Shown: piece after piece, positions 8,901 through 15,190 of the stretch
How positions within the stretch are numbered: the first letter of the stretch is position 1
Layout of the letters: every line of letters begins with the position of its first letter
Origin: a virus
Reading direction: 5' to 3' (one strand)
DNA: 49,110 nt
IMG/VR virus record: IMGVR_UViG_3300025941_000005
Location: 1 to 49,110 of that record
Notes under the pieces: generated by a model
The model's database searches: none
Told to the model about the DNA's origin: nothing
Seen by the model: the letters and a program-made list of their open reading frames with translations, nothing else
Made by a program: the position numbers and the translations under genes

Positions 8901-10797
8901 CCCGACCGACGCGATGAAGGAAGCCGACCACGCGCTAACGAAGATGGCGGCGGCCTCACTGGCGGAAGGGCAGCGGTTGGGCTTCATTGACAAGCACGTC
9001 AAGCCCGAAGAGTACGTAACGCACCTGCTCGAGCGGGAGATGGAAGAGAAAGACCCCAGTTTCATGGAGCAGGCGGGCAGGGCGCTCGGCAACAAGATCG
9101 GGACAAACTTCCCGTACAACCAGCAACGCAATTTCCCCACGCTCTTAGATGCAGCGGCCAACAACTACAGACCGCGGACGTTGAACGCCTTCACTGCCTT
9201 TCAGACCTACGGCGATAAATTTGCGACGGCTCGAGCCACGCACATGCTCAAACAGCAGTTGCTCGACTCGAAAATGGCTATCTATGGCTCACCAGGAGAC
9301 AAGAACGTACCGCATGGCTGGAAAGAGATCGCCCCGCACGCGCAGCTATTCCGCAACCTGATCGGTTATTCCGATGCGGAAGGGAATCCCAAGGCGGCCC
9401 AGGAGACGCTGTACACGGCGCCTGTGATTGAGGCGGCATTGCGGCCTATCACGGATCCGGACTACACCAGCAAGATTGCAGGCTTCCGTAAGCTCCGCAT
9501 GTTCCAGGCGTACACCAAAGCCGCACAGCTCGGCCTGTCTTTCTTCCATGCTGTCTCGCTGAATTACGGCGCACTGGCAGGCCAGGGATTCCGCGGCTAT
9601 ATCAAGGCTTTGAAGTCTATCGGCCTCGGGCCCGAAATGCACGAAATGGAACGGGAGCTGATTAAACAGGGCGGCACCACCGGCATACAGGGCAAGATTT
9701 ACGAATCGTATAGCTCTGTCGAACCCACGTCATTACCCACCGCAGCGCAGAAAATCGCGAGTTTACCGGGCGTGCGGCATCTCGACCAGGCGGCGCGCCA
9801 TATTTCGGAATTCACTTTCAACAAAGTCCAGCGGCCTTACAAAATCGTCCACTACGCGCTTGAAAAGGCGGCCTGGATCGCAAAGCACCCGCACGCTACA
9901 CCGGCCGAAGAGAATACAGCCCTCCGCTCGATCGCGAAAACGGTCAATGCGCTCTATGGCGGGATCCACTGGGAAAACATAGGGGTGAATAAAACCACCC
10001 TCGAGGTTGGACGTGCGGCCGTACTTGCACCCGATTGGACGTACAGCAACTACCTGCTCGCGCAATACGCCTTTGAAGGCGGCCCGAAAGCTGCCTGGAG
10101 TCAGGTAGCGAAAGCGGTGGGACTGGGCGACAAGGTACCGCCCGAATGGGAAGGCCCACCGGCCGGCGACATGGCACGCAAGTATTGGGTGCGGTCGATG
10201 CTCTTCGGAATTGCGGCCACCCAGGCGGCCTCGCTCTTAATTTCAGGCCACTACTCCGACCGTCCAACCCAGGTGTACTTGGGAGACAAGGACGGCAAGC
10301 GCATCTATCAAAACATGTTTTTCAAGGGTGCCGCGGGCGATGTGACGAACCTCGGCTACAACATCAAGGACTATGGCATCGTGCTCGGCCCCAGCCGCAC
10401 AGTCGGCAACAAGGTGGCGCCGGTGTGGCGTACGCTCGATGACCTGCGATTGAACAAGGATTTCCTGGGGCGGACGCTTGTACCCAAGGGCATGAACATG
10501 GCGGCGGGATCACTCCGCGGTATTGGCTACGCCGCAAAGGGCATGGCGCCGGTACCGTGGAGCGTATCGAACATGGGCACGATGATGCTCGAGCACGAAA
10601 AGTACAAACTGCCGCTCGAGGCCCTGACGACTTTATTCGCCGGCACGCCACCGTCACACGTGGCAGAGAAGAAGGGCGCGGACAAGGACACGCTCGGATT
10701 CTGGGACCAGTTGATCACGGGCAAAGTCCATGCGACCGCGCCCCGCGGCTCACCCGAAGAAAAACTTAGGCGCGAACAAAAGCGTTTGATGAAGTAG
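2908..10797 (+). CDS. Giant polyvalent protein: ParB-like + N6-adenine methyltransferase
   Basis: 2,629 residues. Order: short 'GxGWK' motifs at 6-10 and 29-32; Ala/Gly-rich hydrophobic helices 115-230; Pro/Glu/Gln linker to about 510, with more GWK motifs; ParB/sulfiredoxin-like domain 520-700 with 'VVNGHHRLDLANR'; charged coiled coils 920-1200; an N6-adenine methyltransferase with motif I 'LEPSAGKGN' (E1261) and motif IV 'NPPF' (1435-1438), separated by an insertion of about 165 residues; a segment with 'NEELDHRIQSEL' near 1655; a linker; and a long helical C-terminus (1905-2629). The architecture recalls 'large polyvalent proteins' and P1 DarB, which enter the cell with phage DNA and block restriction. 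It lies in the ejection-protein position, so co-injection is plausible. Two other reading frames inside look independently coding (5432-5650, 8147-8428). Confidence 0.85.
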   Translation: MGDLGHGWKISGVDQTDATAPPPVDLGKGWKIGTAAAAPTTPAPAAAPPPVPDTRTGPQIQAEELDPRTNLPRTATPQLLSTQRTVAAPPQVDDRSDARKFLEDPLISSSDIDRAIPHNLADEAAHPILTAPFGIARGLLKGAAGMTSPLNAGIVAATGGLGMAAEATTAATAQAARVAQSGLSAIFATQAGKAVWDQAPEVARLWKAGDTQGALEAGGQTLINAAMAAGAVTHAAGSLRRAAEIGKIARSLQSDLNARQPAEPPQRPAGYLQAPPEPAAPPAEPRPAAALPPAPDAAKGWKVGADVFDHDPVGEAQEKWIRSQELAEIARRNPPAEPQVAAEAQPQPPEPQPQQPVTVPVPQQQTVAEKPQQANTLTPQGVPTEGTPAPEDTALLDAIAGKPFAKLSPAEKELTRTIAARLNQPVPEAHQETPAEPGQGWRAPRPEEAAPAAPSPPAERAQPAQQFGADSKARPAATAEPAAIDLGRGWSMAPAESRPAVPEPKAEAPAAQQLTPPEDRKPGWVGNVHPSELTVDAPRFQFKQDVGQGGVSDKLKDARAYNPELGGMLAVWKDPADGKTYVVNGHHRLDLANRLDAPAVSVRYLDAANAQEARLKGAVINISEDQGTSLDAAKVFRDSGKSIAQLQDDGLTIKGKIASEGLSLSKLDPAIFRDVINGDLKPARGAVLGNLANHADQANIYAAMQAREKTGDGMTDAQVAELIRMNDRAPKVVEKASDKAQASMFGDEEDIVRSLLPEKAIVSEYVRKQLGAEKKLFGLVGSQAAADKLGAAGNVIKAGDNAKVAEEANQGIVLYDKLSTHAGPIDAILDQAAQRLAAGETSGAVKQDTYRQIREHLTGEVAKLTGVRKVDIGGAEGLGKERPLQAGPGQRNQLDAPGVSRDDARAAEALPAEVKAPEPPAKPLQAAVEKHAAVVADSKAKLTPAEHNARAAELRAAAAKPKITVHPDYVAQAEESRKARDEFHRQNEAEERKQELADELEKARAENERLKTAGKPKSLVSASLRKTADAMAAQIEAKRNPAIAQQNVTRRRSDIAAGMAREADGLEVIQAKLNGLADAHDAGTIPKSLANVRTRALVEDLNTTREKFPHPFIHQAQIRDLEKLQGKPGTKAALDILHRNQRDSEGGARITSLEDIGKVRELAEKAEKAGISAGKYAKAELASASRLYGAGITPEKWTQAKADLASIGKVKPAVAAIERQIKDAERALIGQKIAGYFPTPQPVVGQMLEAADIKPGMSVLEPSAGKGNIADRIRTDSPDSKLSVIERNGDLRGVLELKKHNLVGDDFLEHNPGRDAELRADLGVSQEVLDSYNPAAGIKKLGNNWMYTTVQGNDSPLYDSKHEAVEAAGRHKELKQAQQENPTGYRDLSSVKARQHLALIKKYQDQGMSEMEAGARAVREVPEAAEGTYDRIVMNPPFENGQDVDHVQHAYKLLKPGGRIVSIMGEHPFFANDKKSVAFREWLEAHGGTDEKLPAGSFEASERSTGVAARMVTIDKPALEADSSRVPMLSGNRNEAYIPGQSTDYHSQNMVFEPHELDGTDQKRVVALVTNQSGMEYVQRLAGRPRDQGGLEHIATHLSPQHAATVANLAKIVNPSSASRQLAAAAREAAKAGKSLVIVVDHASIPEELRTTALNEELDHRIQSELRGGAARQHLSEQASKRLTESTTRGQQATTSLGHYGFTTHGEAASEIGVRLMRPGRYRELNLTLPEARSLGADYVRTLRKEYGSVPPREIARRVFDALRSPDRRGGRQSDALPGSVRPEGGRGPAGGIKPDSSIARRPTEKGAVHKRPVRGELLPETSAQEPGLFDADTERQSQVDTKRGEDKLLGDQLTAQIKSGLAAKPTKLKPAENRGLFEEERPEQGGLFDSFRLPRKPPPAGLSAKDKESGENARYWFTSRRDLWGARVNQVLENLRKVVPDPIDQEAIAIYRDFKSRPGELAQWLAGTHAAYGEVERVDHARENIEKLRKPIERAMNPTDAMKEADHALTKMAAASLAEGQRLGFIDKHVKPEEYVTHLLEREMEEKDPSFMEQAGRALGNKIGTNFPYNQQRNFPTLLDAAANNYRPRTLNAFTAFQTYGDKFATARATHMLKQQLLDSKMAIYGSPGDKNVPHGWKEIAPHAQLFRNLIGYSDAEGNPKAAQETLYTAPVIEAALRPITDPDYTSKIAGFRKLRMFQAYTKAAQLGLSFFHAVSLNYGALAGQGFRGYIKALKSIGLGPEMHEMERELIKQGGTTGIQGKIYESYSSVEPTSLPTAAQKIASLPGVRHLDQAARHISEFTFNKVQRPYKIVHYALEKAAWIAKHPHATPAEENTALRSIAKTVNALYGGIHWENIGVNKTTLEVGRAAVLAPDWTYSNYLLAQYAFEGGPKAAWSQVAKAVGLGDKVPPEWEGPPAGDMARKYWVRSMLFGIAATQAASLLISGHYSDRPTQVYLGDKDGKRIYQNMFFKGAAGDVTNLGYNIKDYGIVLGPSRTVGNKVAPVWRTLDDLRLNKDFLGRTLVPKGMNMAAGSLRGIGYAAKGMAPVPWSVSNMGTMMLEHEKYKLPLEALTTLFAGTPPSHVAEKKGADKDTLGFWDQLITGKVHATAPRGSPEEKLRREQKRLMK
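5432..5650 (+). CDS. Overprinted small gene inside the giant gene (+1 frame)
   Basis: A 72-residue protein read one base ahead of the giant frame. GTG at 5432 is preceded by AGGAG (5421-5425) with 6-nt spacing; an ATG at 5384 in the same frame lacks such a site. About 58 of its 72 codons end in G or C (near 80%), as in the phage's confirmed genes, while the giant frame over the same bases drops to roughly 46%. The product is polar at the N-terminus and ends in 'AELKDWVKNGHCKLAPGNE' and 'WTPQELAEMTPEQRKR', which reads like a real helical protein. Function unknown; overlapping internal phage genes are often lysis or anti-host factors, but nothing here shows that. Confidence 0.55.
   Translation: MEQSSKTPIAKSENTSPEKSPNSREFGKSISAELKDWVKNGHCKLAPGNEINWTPQELAEMTPEQRKRCQPK
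8147..8428 (+). CDS. Second overprinted small gene inside the giant gene (+1 frame)
   Basis: A 93-residue acidic, helical protein. The ATG at 8147 follows AAGGAAGGAG (8136-8145); its first half is spaced properly for initiation. About 75% of codons end in G or C in this frame. The giant frame here is an Arg/Pro/Gly-rich linker with many A-ending codons, the signature of a frame constrained by another. It contains 'IDEAEDNLTRCLEAYDQKG' and 'QYTSGPFAGSYYQRLVPK'. Function unknown. The giant protein continues open on both sides, so this is not a simple frameshift error that would truncate it. Confidence 0.55.
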   Translation: MEVSHQEKSPAGSLTHSAAQIDEAEDNLTRCLEAYDQKGEEGLQAELSRIHPSPGAQLRREQYTSGPFAGSYYQRLVPKNRDSSTPTPNDSRK

Positions 10798-11073
10798 TTA
10801 AACGGCGCCTAACGCCTGTTTCGCGTCCGCGTCCGAGATAACCTGACTCGTCGTACACTCCACTACGTCCGCCCACTTGGCGAGCGTACCGTGAAGCAAT
10901 TTCGGGTCGCCCGTCTCGAGCAGCACATACCCCGTACCTTCTCCCACCACATGCCAGGAATTCACAACCGTGATTCCGGCCGGCATGGCATGACCGGACT
11001 TCAGAAATTGCGCGATGGATTTCTTGTGGTCCTTCGTTCCCCACTTCACTAAATATTGAGCGGCGGCAGGCAT
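10798..11073 (-). CDS. DUF3303-like small protein
   Basis: A 91-residue alpha/beta protein. The pattern 'LVKWGTKDHKKSIAQFLKSG', then 'PAGITVVNSWHVVGEGTGY' and 'LLETGDPKLLHGTLAKWAD', fits the DUF3303 family of small ferredoxin-like-fold proteins (recalled, not searched); their function is unknown. AAAAGGAG lies 6 nt before the ATG. Its stop codon abuts the giant gene's stop with no base between, a tail-to-tail arrangement. It is the last gene of the leftward block that starts near 14899. Such proteins are usually bacterial, so it may be acquired cargo. Confidence 0.75.
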   Translation of the reverse strand: MPAAAQYLVKWGTKDHKKSIAQFLKSGHAMPAGITVVNSWHVVGEGTGYVLLETGDPKLLHGTLAKWADVVECTTSQVISDADAKQALGAV

Positions 11074-11315
11074 AGCGACTCCTTTTCAAAATGGGACGCG
11101 ATCGCCAAACCGTCTTGGCAGAACCGCGCCCCATTGTTGAGACAACTTCCAGTCCGTGCTGATTTCCTCGGCGTCAGCTCACCGGCCCGCTGCTGCACTT
11201 TATCCCCAGCGAGGTAGGATACTCCCAGGAGTCAACCACCCAGGAGTTTCCGCCTTCTTCGCAGTTGGCGGATTCTTCTACGCTGGCAAGTATTACTCCT
11301 GCACAGCCAGCCGAT
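11074..11315. other. Intergenic stretch with an open minus-strand frame lacking a start
   Basis: 242 bp between two leftward genes. A minus-strand frame overlapping the end of the 11316-11774 gene stays open for about 50 codons and looks protein-like ('ILASVEESANCEEGGNSW', ending 'KCSSGPVS'), but has no start codon with a ribosome site. It may be a frameshifted extension of the upstream gene or a decayed gene. The DUF3303 gene's ribosome site is at its left edge. Confidence 0.35.
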
Positions 11316-11774
11316 TCAACCTCGAATCTTGCGGGCGAGTGCCTGTGCCTGTGCCGGCGGGATCTCGGTTGCTACCGGGGTATTGCTTGCGATCGCGGCC
11401 GTCAGGGTCGCGTTATTCGCATCAAGCGCGGTCTGCAGGTCGGTTACCGCCGACAATTGCGCTGGAGTGGCGCCAGCGGCTTGCGCGGCGGCAATTGCGG
11501 CGGCGAGTTGGGCCGAAAATCCGCTGATCATCGCGGCGCCTGAAGCGATCACGGTCGTATTGCTGGCCACGGTCGTGGTCAAAGATGTCAATTCGTCATC
11601 GAGTTGTGCCATGTCGTGTTGCTCCTGGAGTGCGGCCGCATCGAGTTTTTGCTCAATACGATCGAGTTGGGTTTTTTGGAATAAGGCTTGCGCCAAAACG
11701 GCCAGAATCGACTGTACAAACTGGACGTCTGAAGCGTTTGCGGGATCAAGCGTGAAGCTCACACCGATACTCAA
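11316..11774 (-). CDS. Helical coiled-coil protein, unknown function
   Basis: A 152-residue protein. It starts 'MSIGVSFTLDPANASDVQ', followed by helices with 'FQKTQLDRIEQKLDAAALQ' and 'QHDMAQLDDELTSLTTTVA', then an Ala/Thr-rich amphipathic stretch 'AQLAAAIAAAQAAGATPAQ'. This is like trimeric coiled-coil small proteins often seen in phages of soil bacteria. No signal peptide or catalytic motif. Possible roles are a structural fibre or a chaperone; undetermined. Ribosome site AAAGGAG is rather far upstream of the ATG. Confidence 0.65.
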   Translation of the reverse strand: MSIGVSFTLDPANASDVQFVQSILAVLAQALFQKTQLDRIEQKLDAAALQEQHDMAQLDDELTSLTTTVASNTTVIASGAAMISGFSAQLAAAIAAAQAAGATPAQLSAVTDLQTALDANNATLTAAIASNTPVATEIPPAQAQALARKIRG

Positions 11775-11807
11775 AGTGGGCTCCTTTAGCGCATCAGTCT
11801 CGCACGA

Positions 11808-11990
11808 TTACAGGCGCTTGGATTTACGTTTTTTGTAGGCTTTTTGGCTACTTAAATGGCGGCGGGTTTTCTCGCACTTCGGGCATCGTTTGGAGCTTCG
11901 GGGGTTTAGGGTTTGGTAGAGCTGTCCACACTTGCAGGTTACGGTTGAGGGTTTGCCTTGGCCTGGCCAGTTGTCATGGACGAGGGGCAC
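11808..11990 (-). CDS. Small zinc-ribbon basic protein
   Basis: 60 residues with 'TCKCGQLYQTL' and 'KRCPKCEKTRRH', a four-cysteine zinc-ribbon pattern, followed by the Lys/Arg-rich tail 'QKAYKKRKSKRL'. Zinc ribbons with basic tails usually bind nucleic acid or ribosomal components; the target is not visible. It sits in the leftward operon between the coiled-coil gene and a 70-residue gene. Confidence 0.7.
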   Translation of the reverse strand: MPLVHDNWPGQGKPSTVTCKCGQLYQTLNPRSSKRCPKCEKTRRHLSSQKAYKKRKSKRL

Positions 11991-12002
11991 GGCAGTTTCT
12001 TT

Positions 12003-12215
12003 TCACCTGGGCTCGCGGAATTCGTCCGGGATGACGTAGGGGATATATTCGTCGTTCGTGCGGTTCATCCGATTGACGAATGCAATGATTTGGTAGAACA
12101 TCGCTTCGTCTTCGACCTTCGATCCGGCGACGTAGCCGAGTATCACCATCAGTTGGTTGTAGTCCTCGGTTGCCATATCGAGGATGACGCGCTCGCCTTC
12201 TCTTGCAAATGTCAT
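12003..12215 (-). CDS. Small acidic protein, unknown function
   Basis: 70 residues, no recognised family. It is mixed alpha/beta ('GERVILDMATEDYNQLMVIL') and ends in a charged helix and 'IPDEFREPR'. Its ATG overlaps the stop of the upstream gene (ATGA at 12212-12215), so it is translationally coupled. An early-expressed accessory role is likely from position only. Confidence 0.7.
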   Translation of the reverse strand: MTFAREGERVILDMATEDYNQLMVILGYVAGSKVEDEAMFYQIIAFVNRMNRTNDEYIPYVIPDEFREPR

Positions 12216-12406
12216 CGGGTTGCACCTTTCAAGTACTCGCGTACGCTCTCCTTGTCTAATAGGCCCGCCTCGCGCTTTTCAATGGCGGCAATGTACGGCT
12301 CCAGAAATTCCAGGATGTCCAGCTCGCGCGTGGTCAGGCGGCGCGTTTTGGAAGCGGCTTCCAGGAGGGTAAAGCGGCGGCAGAGTGTGAACTCAATGGC
12401 GGTCAC
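12212..12406 (-). CDS. Small helical protein, unknown function
   Basis: 64 residues. The GTG at 12406 is chosen over a longer upstream extension because GGAGG lies 6 nt before it and because it overlaps the upstream gene's end in GTGA fashion. The sequence is helical and charged ('LEAASKTRRLTTRELDILEF', 'KREAGLLDKESVREYLKGA'). No family recognised. Confidence 0.7.
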   Translation of the reverse strand: MTAIEFTLCRRFTLLEAASKTRRLTTRELDILEFLEPYIAAIEKREAGLLDKESVREYLKGATR

Positions 12407-12672
12407 CCCTGACCTCCGCCGAGAAATTTGCGCAGAGCTTTGCGCCGTTTGTCCGGGTCTGGGATATGTTCCGAGCCAACCACTGTAATGTCCTCGCCGT
12501 TCGATTTGAGAAACCGGGTGACGGCCTCTTCCGCACACGCTATTTCTGCCACGGTAGGTTTTCGGATGTAGTTGAAATCCACCGCTGTACGATCGCCAAT
12601 GGTCGTAATCGTGGCCATTGCGAAATTAGGCTTTCCGCCGTGGCGAGTGTCGATTGAAATCGCGAGCGTCAT
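12403..12672 (-). CDS. Small alpha/beta protein, unknown function
   Basis: 89 residues beginning 'MTLAISIDTRHGGKPNFAMA'. The N-terminal half is beta-rich and the C-terminal half helical ('EEAVTRFLKSNGEDITVVGS'), ending in a basic 'DKRRKALRKFLGGGQG'. It overlaps its upstream neighbour by 4 bases, so translation is coupled. No family or catalytic motif recognised. Confidence 0.7.
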   Translation of the reverse strand: MTLAISIDTRHGGKPNFAMATITTIGDRTAVDFNYIRKPTVAEIACAEEAVTRFLKSNGEDITVVGSEHIPDPDKRRKALRKFLGGGQG

Positions 12673-12842
12673 CGCTGCTTTCTCCTCTCTTCGCGAATGC
12701 GAGCGTTCGTCTTCCGCCGTTCCTCATCGCGGGCAGCCTGGCGGAATTCAAAACCATGCAGGCGATCGCGGACCAACTCCCGAATCTGACGGCTTCTGAT
12801 TCTGGGCATCCTGAAAAGTTCAAGCTGTTTTCTGGCTCTCAT
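12669..12842 (-). CDS. Very basic small helical protein
   Basis: 57 residues. The ATG at 12842 has GGAGG just upstream and overlaps the preceding gene by 4 bases; a longer reading begins without a ribosome site. About a third of residues are Arg or Lys ('IRSRQIRELVRDRLHGFEF', 'RDEERRKTNARIREERRKQR'). The composition suggests nucleic-acid contact (inference). Confidence 0.65.
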   Translation of the reverse strand: MRARKQLELFRMPRIRSRQIRELVRDRLHGFEFRQAARDEERRKTNARIREERRKQR

Positions 12843-13048
12843 GACGCCTCCGGAAGGTGTCCATCCTCGGATCGGACGGCTATTCCCGCGGTACCTCGGC
12901 TTGCACAAAGCGGGGAGGCTTTTGCATGGGCATCGAGCACCTGGGGCCAGGTCACGTCTGAGGTATCCGCTACTTCGTGGGTAATTTCGCCGTGAGATTT
13001 ACACCTCGCACAGCGCCAGTAGAGTATGGGGTGATAGGTCAGGGTCAC
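12839..13048 (-). CDS. Small CxxC protein, unknown function
   Basis: 69 residues. GTG at 13048 overlaps the TGA of the initiator-like gene (GTGA) and has AAGGAG 7 nt upstream. Contains 'YWRCARCKSHGEITHE', a half zinc-knuckle with possible His ligands, and a helix 'DVTWPQVLDAHAKASP'. No family recognised. Confidence 0.65.
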   Translation of the reverse strand: MTLTYHPILYWRCARCKSHGEITHEVADTSDVTWPQVLDAHAKASPLCASRGTAGIAVRSEDGHLPEAS

Positions 13049-14247
13049 GAGCCTGCTCCTTTCGTCTTGGCCTCGATCACACCTTTCGCCCACTCGATCG
13101 TTTCGGTATCGAAACCAGCATCGGGATTCGCGAGGACGGCTTTCGCATCCTGAATGGCCTTCTCTTCTTTGGTGGGTTTGGGGGCGGGTGCGGAGTCGCG
13201 GAATTCCTTCAACTTCTTCGGAACGATACTGATCAACACGGCCGGGGGATTCTTCTGTGTTTGCAGGTTGATCTTAGGAGCGATCGCGGCGGCTATCGCT
13301 GCTACCTCCTCGACCGTGCAATCCGGGACCAGCTTCCGGCAGTCATCCAGGATCTTTTGAGCGGCGTCTTTTCGGACCCATCCGATTCCGGCGGCCTTCA
13401 GTTTTTCAACAACAACAACATGCCCTTTGACCGCTGGCGGAGGCGGCCCCCCTGTCTGTTGTTTTAAAGGTCTGAACACACTAAAGGAGGGCTCGCCGTT
13501 TTCCACCTGTACGGATGTCGCCGGACAACTCTGTACAGATGTCTCATCGCCACACATCTGTACAAATGTGGGTTCGGCCAGCAGCTTCAATTCGAGTTGC
13601 ACTGAAGGTTGATGCGCGTTCTTCCGTGGCTTCTTCGTGGCCCCGTTTTCGGCTGGCTTGCTGGATATGCCGACTGCCGAGAATATGTTATTCTCGACTC
13701 GTTCATCCATGACCCGAGCGGCAGCCATCACGTCGGAAAAGAACTTCGGTTTCCAGCTTAAATACTCCCCGTATTTAGCCTCAAGCCAGGACCTTTTTTC
13801 GTCGGGCAGCTTTTCAATAGAATCAATGAGTTGAGTGGGCCAACACATCTGTACAGATGTGTTCCCTTTGGCCTTCGGCGGCTTCTTTTCGCGGGGTTGG
13901 TGAGCTAACGGGATATCCGCGCACTGCCAGATCCTCTTTCCCTTTTCCACCCGGCAAAGCCCGGCGGCAGCGGCGGCCGCCAGTTCGTTTCTTGCGGTGG
14001 GAATCGTCCATCCGGTGTCCTTCGCCAGCTTCTCGACGTAGACGCTGTTCCCCTTTTTGTCCACGCAGAACGGCGAACCGGGGATCCGCTCCGACGTGTG
14101 GGCTTTGACCCAGGCGGCCACGACCAAGATGGCTTCTTTGCCCCGGTTCAGAACGAATAGATTTTGGTCAGGCGCCTCCGGATTCCAGTTCCCCGTGGGC
14201 GAGCCCATTTCTTTCATGAGCTTTGTGTTGCGATCTTCGCCGCTCAT
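13045..14247 (-). CDS. Probable replication initiator, winged-helix N-terminus
   Basis: 400 residues. Residues about 60-105 hold a winged helix-turn-helix ('YVEKLAKDTGWTIPTARNEL', 'AGLCRVEKGKRIW'), as in phage O-type initiators and plasmid Rep proteins. A helical middle and Pro/Lys linkers follow; the C-terminus is helical ('KKLKAAGIGWVRKDAAQKIL'). The gene carries four palindromic sites that read as 'TSVQ' or 'FVQ' in the protein, an arrangement like lambda's origin inside the O gene. No primase, helicase or polymerase was seen in the genome, so it would recruit host replication enzymes. Largest gene of the leftward block, coupled on both sides by 4-bp overlaps. A transcription-factor role is the alternative. 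Confidence 0.65.
   Translation of the reverse strand: MSGEDRNTKLMKEMGSPTGNWNPEAPDQNLFVLNRGKEAILVVAAWVKAHTSERIPGSPFCVDKKGNSVYVEKLAKDTGWTIPTARNELAAAAAAGLCRVEKGKRIWQCADIPLAHQPREKKPPKAKGNTSVQMCWPTQLIDSIEKLPDEKRSWLEAKYGEYLSWKPKFFSDVMAAARVMDERVENNIFSAVGISSKPAENGATKKPRKNAHQPSVQLELKLLAEPTFVQMCGDETSVQSCPATSVQVENGEPSFSVFRPLKQQTGGPPPPAVKGHVVVVEKLKAAGIGWVRKDAAQKILDDCRKLVPDCTVEEVAAIAAAIAPKINLQTQKNPPAVLISIVPKKLKEFRDSAPAPKPTKEEKAIQDAKAVLANPDAGFDTETIEWAKGVIEAKTKGAGS
13503..13572. repeat. Three clustered palindromic sites (candidate iterons/origin)
   Basis: Sites share CTGTAC followed by (a/g/c)(g/a)AT and are centred near 13510, 13534 and 13561 (spacing 24 and 27 bp). The third reads catctgtacaaatgtg, close to a dyad acatctgtacagatgt. 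They lie inside the initiator-like gene. Repeated near-dyads at about 2.5-turn spacing are typical of initiator or repressor binding arrays. Confidence 0.6.
13842..13863. repeat. Perfect 22-bp palindrome, fourth copy of the site
   Basis: Arms aacacatctgt and acagatgtgtt are exact reverse complements with no spacer. It is the best copy of the motif at 13503-13572, about 290 bp away in the same gene. Likely a strong binding site for a dimeric protein, possibly the product of the gene that contains it. Confidence 0.7.
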
Positions 14248-14657
14248 CGGACGCCTCCGACTTGCGCTAGGTCACGGGGAGCTTCAACGGTTATCCAGTG
14301 ATTTGCGCAGTACACCACGCCGTCATCCGGTTCGCGTCGATGCAAATCGCAGCAGGGAACGCCACAAGGGGCGGGGCGGCTTACCTTCAACCGGCTCGGG
14401 TTGCTCACCACGAGAATTCGGCCGGGAATCCAAATCACGCTCTGGGTTTGTTGGTGGAGAACGCTGACAACTTCCGTCAGCGAGCAGCCGTATTTTCCTG
14501 GAACCGCCTTGGAGTTCTGAAGCCGGTTGAGTTGATCCATCCATCGGACGTGCACCCTATCGCCGACCACAACCTGATCGACGGTGATCCAGATAGGTTG
14601 GGGAACGAGCCACGTGCAGGTGCTTTCGGCCTCGCGTGAGCAGTAGCCGCAGTTCAT
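14244..14657 (-). CDS. Cysteine-rich protein, unknown function
   Basis: 137 residues with 'MNCGYCSREAESTCTW' at the start and 'CGVPCCDLHRREPDD', 'VVYCANHW' near the end; paired Cys/His clusters suggest one or two zinc sites. The middle is beta-rich ('IWITVDQVVVGDRVHVRWMD'). Ends in ATGA overlap with the initiator gene, so it is expressed with it. No family recognised; a nucleic-acid-binding or adaptor role is possible. Confidence 0.65.
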   Translation of the reverse strand: MNCGYCSREAESTCTWLVPQPIWITVDQVVVGDRVHVRWMDQLNRLQNSKAVPGKYGCSLTEVVSVLHQQTQSVIWIPGRILVVSNPSRLKVSRPAPCGVPCCDLHRREPDDGVVYCANHWITVEAPRDLAQVGGVR

Positions 14658-14899
14658 CGGGCACCCGCTTTCTGCTGCAGTGCGGAGCCTACAATCGAGA
14701 ACAGCGTTTCACCAGATTTTACGGACCAAATCCACACGTCCGATCCGGTCTTGTCGTGATACCCCTTTGCCTGGGCTTTCAACTCTTCAAGGTCGGTACC
14801 GATTCCGATCTCCTTTATCTTTCCGTCTGGCAGCTTCGTTCTCACGCTATAGCGCGTGTGCTCTCTGGGGGAGCGTTCCTGCTTCTTCGCCTTAGCCAT
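14654..14899 (-). CDS. Small basic protein, unknown function
   Basis: 81 residues from ATG 14899: 'MAKAKKQERSPREHTRYSVR', then a beta-hairpin-like 'TKLPDGKIKEIGIGTDLEEL' and 'GSDVWIWSVKSGETLFSIVG'. The frame stays open far upstream, antisense to the integrase, but that extension is a shadow; an ATG at about 15013 in the same frame cannot be excluded as start. First gene of the leftward replication block. Confidence 0.6.
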   Translation of the reverse strand: MAKAKKQERSPREHTRYSVRTKLPDGKIKEIGIGTDLEELKAQAKGYHDKTGSDVWIWSVKSGETLFSIVGSALQQKAGAR

Positions 14900-15190
14900 A
14901 CCGCCAACCGTCTTTCTGTCACGCAGTTTTGATTTGGAGGGAAACGCGGAAGGCCCGTATACTTGAGGGGTAGTCAGGTTCCCAAATCTGATTGCCCGCT
15001 CCGGGTGGTTCATGCTCTCGGAATTGCGCTCCGATCCGGCAAGAAGAGTGCGCAATTGCGAGGTAAAAACTTCCGGCGGTGGTCTGCCAGGGCGTATGCA
15101 AGCTGAGGCGTTACAATCAGCTTTTGTAAGACAACGCCTATACTCCAACGACAACCTTGAATTCCATTCCAGACGGTCTAAAGTCGTCCG
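14900..15190. promoter_or_regulatory. Divergent regulatory region before integrase
   Basis: About 290 bp between a leftward gene and the rightward integrase. Contains two inverted repeats: aattgcgc / gcgcaatt (15022-15029 and 15050-15057) and ttacaa / ttgtaa (15111-15116 and 15124-15129). TATACT hexamers occur at about 14960 and 15138. These could be integrase arm sites, operators or promoters; I cannot tell which. Confidence 0.4.
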
